Source of the DNA: Dendrolimus kikuchii
Lineage: Eukaryota > Arthropoda > Insecta > Lepidoptera > Lasiocampidae
DNA length: 64,000 nt
Direction: 5' to 3'
Assembly: GCA_019925095.2 (NCBI GenBank)
Contig: CM034412.1
Location: 5,763,501-5,827,500, forward strand
In this document: piece after piece, positions 58,901 through 64,000 of the stretch
How the letters are laid out: every line of letters begins with the position of its first letter
Position numbering within the stretch: the first letter of the stretch is position 1
Program-made: the position numbers and the translations under genes
The notes under the pieces: model-generated
What the model saw: only the letters and a program-made list of their open reading frames with translations
What the model was told of the DNA's origin: nothing
Databases searched by the model: none

Positions 58901-61724
58901 ATTTGTATGACACAAAAAGTAATTATGTTAAAATAAATCAAACGATTACAATTACAAAGTCACGATTACAATTACAAAGTCACGATTACAATTACAAAGT
59001 CACATAATTTTTAAATCAATTTGTCTTAATAATTAGTTAACTTAGTTAAATTTGGAGGTTTCAATCCTGAAATATGTTGTAATGAGAACTGTCAAATCAG
59101 GCTTTTTATTTCGTGATTATTATAGTGTAACTTATATTGTTTTCATCATTTTTTTGCAGGTAATCTGCCACTTGCCATATGGACCGACAGCCTCTTTTAC
59201 CCTATCTGGTGTTGTGATGCGGCACGATATCCCAGATATTGGACCAATGAGTGAGCAGTATCCACATCTCATTTTCCACAATTTCAAAAGCGATCTTGGT
59301 ATGTTAGCACATATTTTATATTTCATTGAATTATTTATGAATAAGCAAGCGTTTTTAGTTTACTGTAGCCATTTTTCCAAATAAATGCTTATGATTTTGC
59401 CATGTTTGTCTTTTTATATCAGTCAGTCATATTTGTCCAGGGCCTGTGATGATAAAATTTACTTGGAATTTATATGCCGCGATGCAAGGGTGTAATGAAA
59501 CTGCATAACATTTAAAAATTACAGGTGGCTAGCATATGTATATGTGTAACTGTTGTTTGAATTGTTTTTCAATATACAGAATTCTGTGGGCTATTATTAA
59601 ACAGATCTTGAAAATATATGGCGATGTTCTTTTCTTTAATGACTGACTGACTGAGATGATTTTGGTAAAGTCTATTATAAATACATAAAAAGGATATGTG
59701 AACTTTGACTGGTAAAAGAATAGTTATTTGCTTAAAGACTGATCTAAATCTTAGAAAAAGCAGAACTTAGTTTTATTTATTTTTACAGGTTTAAGAGCAA
59801 TGAGTGTACTGAAATACCTGTTTCCTGTGCCAAAGCCAGATTCCAAGAGAGTGATTACTTTTGCTAATCATGATGATTATATCTGCTTTAGGCATCATAC
59901 ATATAGAAAGGTAAAGTAAGATTCATTTTGTTATATTTATATATACATGTTATCACGCCTGTTTCCCATGGGGATAGGCACAGGCTATAGATCATCACTT
60001 GTGACGACCCTGATAAACAGCTTTCGCTTCATCTACTTTCATCAACCTCATACATGCAAATTTATTTGAGATGCTTTTTACCTGACCTCTTGTTAACATT
60101 TCTGCTATTTGATCAGGATGTGTATGTTGCAGTCTACCGGTACACACTCTACCATTCACAATACTGTTATACACTTGTTTTGTGATTCTATTTTCATCCA
60201 TTCTCTCTACATGCCCAAACCACTTTAACATTCCTTTTTCTTGTTATTACATCTTTTTTCAATCCACAATGTTCCCTAATTACATATATTTATTATTTCT
60301 GTAATCTATACCAATTTTTTAAGAGATTTTGCTGTTCTGTTTTATTTGAAAAAAGAACGTTGAGTGTCTGCTTAATTATTAAAAGATTAAATAAAGCTGC
60401 GATGGATATAAATATATTTAATGGCCGGTTCCTATATCTTACTATTCATTCATTTGCCTTACCATCACTTGAATTTTTACGTTACTTGCATGGAGCTTAT
60501 GTCAAATTTGAACTGATAGCAAGGCAAATGAATGGTTGTTAAAGTATAGGAATGGGCCATAAGAGCTTTTCAGTTTCCATGATACAGCATATACTGCATA
60601 CATTTCCAGATTTATCAACATTAAACCTTTATAAGACATAGTAGCCAAGTGGGGAACACTCTCGCGTTTTAAATGCTGTGGGTTTGAATCCTGATGGGGA
60701 AGCATGTACCACTTGACAATTTTCTAAAGGAATGATATTGTTGCAATTTTTTTTATTGCACAAGTTCAGCAGCGATGCAGATGACCCACCTGATGGAAAG
60801 TGGTTGCGGTCGCCTATGGAGATTTGTAACAAAGGAGCTACCAATGTGCGTCTTCTCTCTAAAGGCAATAACCATTTTCTGATAGTGACATTTATGTTTT
60901 TATCCATGCAGGAACGGAGAAAGAATACAATTTCTTGCGATCTGGCGGCCTGTCGTAACAGGCGACTAAACAACCCACAGCCAGGTGGTAGGGTATTTGC
61001 TCGACTGGATGGCGACCATCCCTGGTCTACAGTATGCCGCCATAACAACCTTGTGTTCTGTTCCGGCATTAGTGACCAGGTTCCAGCCTCCTTTAAGAGA
61101 GCAGCAGCGCATTTGTAGCACCTTTGGTGTTGCAAATGTCCACAGGCGATGGTAACCGCTTTCCATCAAGTGGGCCGTCTGCCTGTATGCTGCAATAAAA
61201 AAAAAAATAAAAAAAAAAACATTGTGATGAAACCTCTGCATGGAGATAACCAATGTGTAACCGACCAATCGACCTTGGTACGTGTGGTGGGCATACTGCC
61301 TGTAATGATGATTTTAGATGGATTAACCAAAAATCAATTTGGTTGAAAGGTATGTAACTAAGGACACAACTCAACATGAATTATTCAAGTTTATGTTTAT
61401 ATGGATTACTTTGGTTGAGTCCTCCAAATTAAGACACAAATAAAACATCTAATATTGGCTTTAACCTAGTAATGGGAAGGACTTTTGTCCAACAGTGAGA
61501 CTTTGATGGGCTTTTATTATAATCAGTTTTCTTTTCAGGCTGGTAAAGACATAGAACTGTCAGAAATAGGTCCAAGATTCCAGATGAAGTTGTATGAAAT
61601 CAAGCTGGGAACATTAGAAGCACTCGAAGCTGCTGACACTGAATGGGCACTCCGCCCATACATGAACACGGCTGCGAAGAGACGCTTTTTAAGTGATGAT
61701 GATGGGTGGCAACAAGATGAATGA
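55748..61724 (+). CDS. IMP4: U3 small nucleolar ribonucleoprotein IMP4, complete, six exons
   Basis: Nucleolar protein of the Mpp10-Imp3-Imp4 module, which pairs U3 snoRNA with pre-rRNA in small-subunit processing. Exons: 55748-55934, 56408-56570, 57725-57857, 59160-59298, 59789-59910, 61539-61724. All junctions are AG/GT and in phase; total 930 bp, 309 residues (human 291). The start MLRRQARLRREYLYRK is nearly identical to human IMP4 and fixes the ATG. The Brix domain begins near residue 85 with YRYAGVEDPKIMITTSREPS and continues through LIFPNSQRMNRGGYE, FIVVHEHRGVPDSL, HLPYGPTASFTL, MRHDIPDIG, RVITFANHDDYICFRHH, and IGPRFQMKLYEIKLGTLE, ending at an acidic tail DDDGWQQDE. The only complete host gene here. 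Introns 3 and 5 are full of repeats. A polyadenylation signal follows within 10 bp of the stop. Confidence 0.95.
56044..56092. repeat. Perfect 21-bp inverted repeat in IMP4 intron 1
   Basis: ACATTTTGACTAATTGCTTC(T) at 56044-56064 pairs with 56072-56092; 7-base loop. Confidence 0.88.
56408..56570 (+). CDS. IMP4: IMP4 exon 2
   Basis: 163 bp after tttcag. GPEKAATIGGFSGGANTLNS is a glycine-rich insert longer than in human IMP4, followed by the Brix entry EYRYAGVEDPKIMITTSREP and RLKMFVKEL. Confidence 0.94.
57725..57857 (+). CDS. IMP4: IMP4 exon 3
   Basis: 133 bp after cag; completes an arginine codon and encodes LIFPNSQRMNRGGYEMSQLI and VVHEHRGVPDSL, the Brix core, before gtaagg. Confidence 0.94.
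58942..59001 (+). repeat. Three identical 20-bp tandem units
   Basis: ACGATTACAATTACAAAGTC three times without change, 158 bp upstream of IMP4 exon 4. Confidence 0.92.
59160..59298 (+). CDS. IMP4: IMP4 exon 4
   Basis: 139 bp after tttgcag; VICHLPYGPTASFTLSGVVM, then RHDIPDIGPMSEQYPHLIFH. GPTA/MRHDIPD is the most conserved IMP4 signature. Confidence 0.94.
59789..59910 (+). CDS. IMP4: IMP4 exon 5
   Basis: 122 bp after tttacag; SVLKYLFPVPKPDSKRVITF, then ANHDDYICFRHHTYRK before GTAAAG. Confidence 0.94.
59945..60240 (-). mobile_element. RTE-like LINE C-terminus, another subfamily
   Basis: Minus strand MLKWFGHVERMDENRITKQV, LQHTHPDQIAEMLTRGQVKS, MRLMKVDEAKAVYQGRHK. In IMP4 intron 5. Confidence 0.65.
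60415..60562. mobile_element. GGCCGGTTCC MITE, best copy
   Basis: GGCCGGTTCCTATATCTTAC ... AAAGTATAGGAATGGGCC with paired ATTCATTCATTTGCCTT / AAGGCAAATGAATGG inside. Confidence 0.75.
60640..60705 (+). repeat. tRNA-like fragment (SINE head)
   Basis: TAGCCAAGTGGGGAACAC as A-box region and GGGTTTGAATCCTGATGGGG as B box. No acceptor-stem pairing, so not a tRNA gene. Confidence 0.4.
60745..61205. mobile_element. Two retroposon A copies, head to head, in IMP4 intron 5
   Basis: 60745-60870 is antisense (TTGCACAAGTTCAGCAGCGA), 60905-61205 is sense and ends in a long A-rich tail. Confidence 0.75.
61539..61724 (+). CDS. IMP4: IMP4 exon 6 with stop
   Basis: 186 bp after tttcag; ELSEIGPRFQMKLYEIKLGT, then WALRPYMNTAAKRRFL and the acidic end; TGA at 61722-61724. 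Confidence 0.94.
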   Translation, partial: AGKDIELSEIGPRFQMKLYEIKLGTLEALEAADTEWALRPYMNTAAKRRFLSDDDGWQQDE

Positions 61725-61727
61725 TCT

Positions 61728-61733
61728 AATAAA
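61728..61733 (+). terminator. IMP4 polyadenylation signal
   Basis: AATAAA four bases after the IMP4 stop codon, followed by a T-rich stretch. The 3' UTR would be very short. Confidence 0.6.
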
Positions 61734-62244
61734 AACTTTGTTTTAATATTGTTTTTTTTTTTAAATATGGTTTTGCACTAGTTTAAAAAAGTCTAGAACC
61801 AAGTATTCAAGACTTAGAATAATATTAAAAAAATAGAGACAAGGAGAAAGGAGATTTTATATAACCCACCTTACCATAGCCTTGCCAAATTGTATCCTAT
61901 TTGACTGACGTCAAATCATGGGGATTCATGTCGACTGGGCGTAACTATGTTCTAAATCTCAGCCTTTCCAACACAAACAAAGCGCAGGGTCGACAGGGAG
62001 GAGGGGGTTTCTAGTGGGTATTGGGGTTGCTCGCTCGTGTAGCAACGCTCGGAGTCTTCCACACTATTCTGCGACGTCGATCGCGGACGGAGCGCTGCCA
62101 AGAGCATACTATTGCTGCAGTGTTATCGCCCCCGACCGACGCGTGTCGTTCCCCTAGCAACGACCCAGTTTGTGCGTAAATCGGTTAAGCATATTCCCTC
62201 GCCTCAAAACAAACAAAAAAAATGGGGATTCATGCGGATTTTTG

Positions 62245-62470
62245 ACGACCTCTGTGGTTGAGCGGGCTAAGCCTTGCCGGCCTACCTCACTGCAACGCAG
62301 AGGCTCCGGGTTCGATTCCTGGTATAGTAGATTTCGGAAACGTATTTTCTCTGTTATTTACTATGGTCTGGATGTCTAGGATCGGCCCCAGAGTAGTATG
62401 TTGTTATATTACCCATAACACAAGCGTAACTTGCTTAATTTGGGGATATACAATATGTGTGTTTGTCTGC
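62245..62470 (+). mobile_element. tRNA-derived SINE copy 2
   Basis: GTGGTTGAGCGGGCTAAGCC (A box) and GGGTTCGATTCCTGG (B box) 55 bp apart, then a non-tRNA body ending TTACCCATAACACAAGCGTA and a T-rich tail. Confidence 0.65.
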
Positions 62471-62669
62471 CGATTATTTATTTATTATTATTCAAAGGCA
62501 ATCCGATATTTCATGTTTCACTATAAACACATGGAATTTTCCATGCTAAACAGTTGAGATATTTTACAATAACATATTTCTTATATAAAACTAATACAAC
62601 TTATTTTATATAGTTAGTATAGGTTCTCTTTTGACTATGATTTCGTCAGATATAGAGCGGAGATATGGT

Positions 62670-62810
62670 CTAATGTCCGGTTCTCGTATTTTATTTCTTT
62701 AGTATCGGTTAAAATTTGACATAAGCTCCATACAAGTAATGTCAAAATTTATCAATGGCAGATAAGCCAAGTGAATAAACGGTAAGATATAGGAATCGGC
62801 CATAAGATGA
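62670..62810. mobile_element. GGCCGGTTCC MITE copy, diverged
   Basis: TGTCCGGTTCTCGTATTTTA ... TAAGATATAGGAATCGGCCA. Confidence 0.6.
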
Positions 62811-62950
62811 AGCACGGTTACCTAGAAGGCACCTGTTTACACGGGACTTAAAGATACCTAGGTTGTATATAACTATCGGGAAAGATACTTTGGCAATGAG
62901 TTTCACTGTTTTGCGGTGCCCATGATGAAGGTAAAAAAATAATTCACACC
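62810..62950 (-). mobile_element. Jockey/R1-like LINE tail, diverged
   Basis: Minus frames with stops recover FTFIMGTAKQ-NSLPKYLSR, equivalent to FIMRTTKEWNSLPESVFPE at 31140. Confidence 0.5.
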
Positions 62951-62999
62951 TTAAAAATGAATTTTCTTCTAATAATACGTCAATACCTTCCCATTCCAT

Positions 63000-63500
63000 A
63001 TTTTATTTATGAACACATCACTTCTTTTACTGGCAAATCTTGACACACTGAACAAAATATCACTTGTAAACGCTCGTTAAAACGCCAAAACACTGATCAC
63101 GCCGCTTAAATATACGCTAAAAACGCTGCTACGAATACACCAAGAAAGAACGTTCAGTAGTCGAGCGTGCACGCTCAAAACGCGCCGCTGCATGCGCTGC
63201 CGTTCCGAATTTGCGGCCTTACAAGCCAATAAATGGCGCTGTGCAATAATTAAGGTCGCAAAGGATTCCCGACACATACCAAGAATATTCCAACAATAAC
63301 AGAAGGGCCTAGGTCTGCGAGAAACAACAATAGCCTCGCTGGAAGATCTTCCTTTAAGACGGAGCATTCTATCTCGCTCCTCCACCTAGTAGAAGCATCC
63401 CTAAATATACACCATAATATCGGTGCCGCATGCCAGTGCGTCTGGTTGTCTGATGATAGAAAGGAGACGGCAGGATCAGATCGAAGAGATAATTTTTAAC
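63000..63500. other. GC-richer island, unrecognised
   Basis: CpG-containing sequence with a 102-codon minus frame (63077-63385) of no recognised family. On the minus strand TATATTTAAGCGGCG and two TCAGTGT sites suggest a retroelement leader or promoter. Confidence 0.3.
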
Positions 63501-63509
63501 CTTTTTTTT

Positions 63510-63715
63510 GTGTAATAAAACTACGTTTTAACGGTTTTAAGCGCGGTAATTTATTTGATTTTTGTTTTTCCGACGTTTAACAATACTCGTTGACACTTGA
63601 CATCTTTGTCTTCCGTGATCACGGCCACTGAAAAGTGGCCGAAACGTCGGAAAAACAAAAATCCGTTAAAACGTAGTTTTGTTATGTATACAAGTCGCGA
63701 AAACTTAAGAAAATA
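63510..63715. repeat. Penelope-like terminal segment, rearranged copy
   Basis: AAACTACGTTTTAACGGTTT at 63518 is mirrored at about 63663, with the TTCCGTGATCACGGCCACTG hairpin reversed relative to 19840. Confidence 0.65.
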
Positions 63716-63809
63716 CTATTTTATGTGATTTTTGAAAATAAAACTGCACAGCAAAACATCAGTCAAGTTCCACCAAAAACTTTCTTCCTAGAGTAGATAC
63801 AGTAGACAT

Positions 63810-64000
63810 GTCGACGCCCCAGCACTTGGAAAATGGCTATCGTTTCTATGGTTATTTGCAACACCAAAGTTACTGCTGGCATCGAAGGGGAGACTAAAAT
63901 CTCGACTATTGATGCCGGAACAGAAATAAAATTCTTATGGCAGCATATTATATAAAGTATTATTTATGCAAGCAAATGCCCTGTCAACTGGATGTGGGTT
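63810..64000 (-). mobile_element. Retroposon A copy, cut by the window edge
   Basis: ATTTGCAACACCAAAGTTAC, ATTGATGCCGGAACAG, CAAATGCCCTGTCAACTGGA; diverged antisense copy. Confidence 0.6.

Noticed and set aside
58942..59001. CRISPR-like direct repeats
   Set aside because: Units are contiguous with no spacers; a simple tandem repeat in a eukaryotic intron.
60640..60705. tRNA gene
   Set aside because: B box present but no acceptor or anticodon stem pairing; SINE-like fragment.

Overview
This window is nuclear DNA of an insect, most likely a moth or butterfly. The protein-coding exons are short and separated by long AT-rich introns. The introns and spacers are packed with repeat families familiar from lepidopteran genomes: RTE-, CR1- and jockey-type LINE 3' ends, Penelope-like fold-backs, Helitron ends, tRNA-derived SINEs, MITEs and a Tc1 element. 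There is no operon, CRISPR, rRNA or other prokaryotic signal. The assignment to Lepidoptera comes from remembered repeat families and was not checked by a search.

Host genes. (1) On the minus strand, 17147 down to 3430, four exons encode the first half of a LAT-type (SLC7A5/8-like) heteromeric amino-acid transporter. The first coding exon and the C-terminal half lie outside what can be recognised. (2) On the plus strand, 53339-55068, two exons encode the end of the flavodoxin domain and the start of the FAD domain of NDOR1 (Tah18-like diflavin reductase). (3) On the plus strand, 55748-61724, a complete six-exon gene encodes IMP4, the U3 snoRNP Brix-domain protein (309 codons plus stop). It starts 680 bp after the last visible NDOR1 exon, although NDOR1 still lacks its catalytic NADPH-binding half.

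Mobile DNA by region. 0-5 kb: Penelope-like 3' end, RTE, CR1 and Helitron tails. 6457-8049: a complete but dead Tc1 element inside a transporter intron. 8-25 kb: fold-backs, MITEs, repeated retroposon copies, a core-promoter-like site with an orphan exon (24.2 kb) and a nested retroposon with target duplication (19.5 kb). 26-34 kb: solo LTR, RTE-like EN-RT relic with a template-switch hairpin, 5'-truncated CR1, jockey-like tails. 36-44 kb: a LINE C-terminus with a restriction-like endonuclease, RTE tails, MITEs, one Helitron with both ends. 46-49.7 kb: the most unusual locus. The last 10 kb holds IMP4 with repeat-filled introns, a SINE and an unrecognised GC-richer island.

The locus of most interest is 46.0-49.7 kb. 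A roughly 670-codon transposase-like gene of an unnamed eukaryotic family (acidic/RNase-H-like motifs FDFEK, SDNCAGQN and GHTQNEGD) has one well-formed intron. That intron carries a 21-bp near-palindromic motif repeated with a strict 52-bp period (about five helical turns). The same motif, again 52 bp apart, recurs just downstream of the gene and in poorer form upstream. This looks like a phased nucleoprotein-binding array belonging to a little-described DNA transposon or a captured derivative. The coding part has two single-step frame breaks, so this copy is either recently dead or affected by sequence error.
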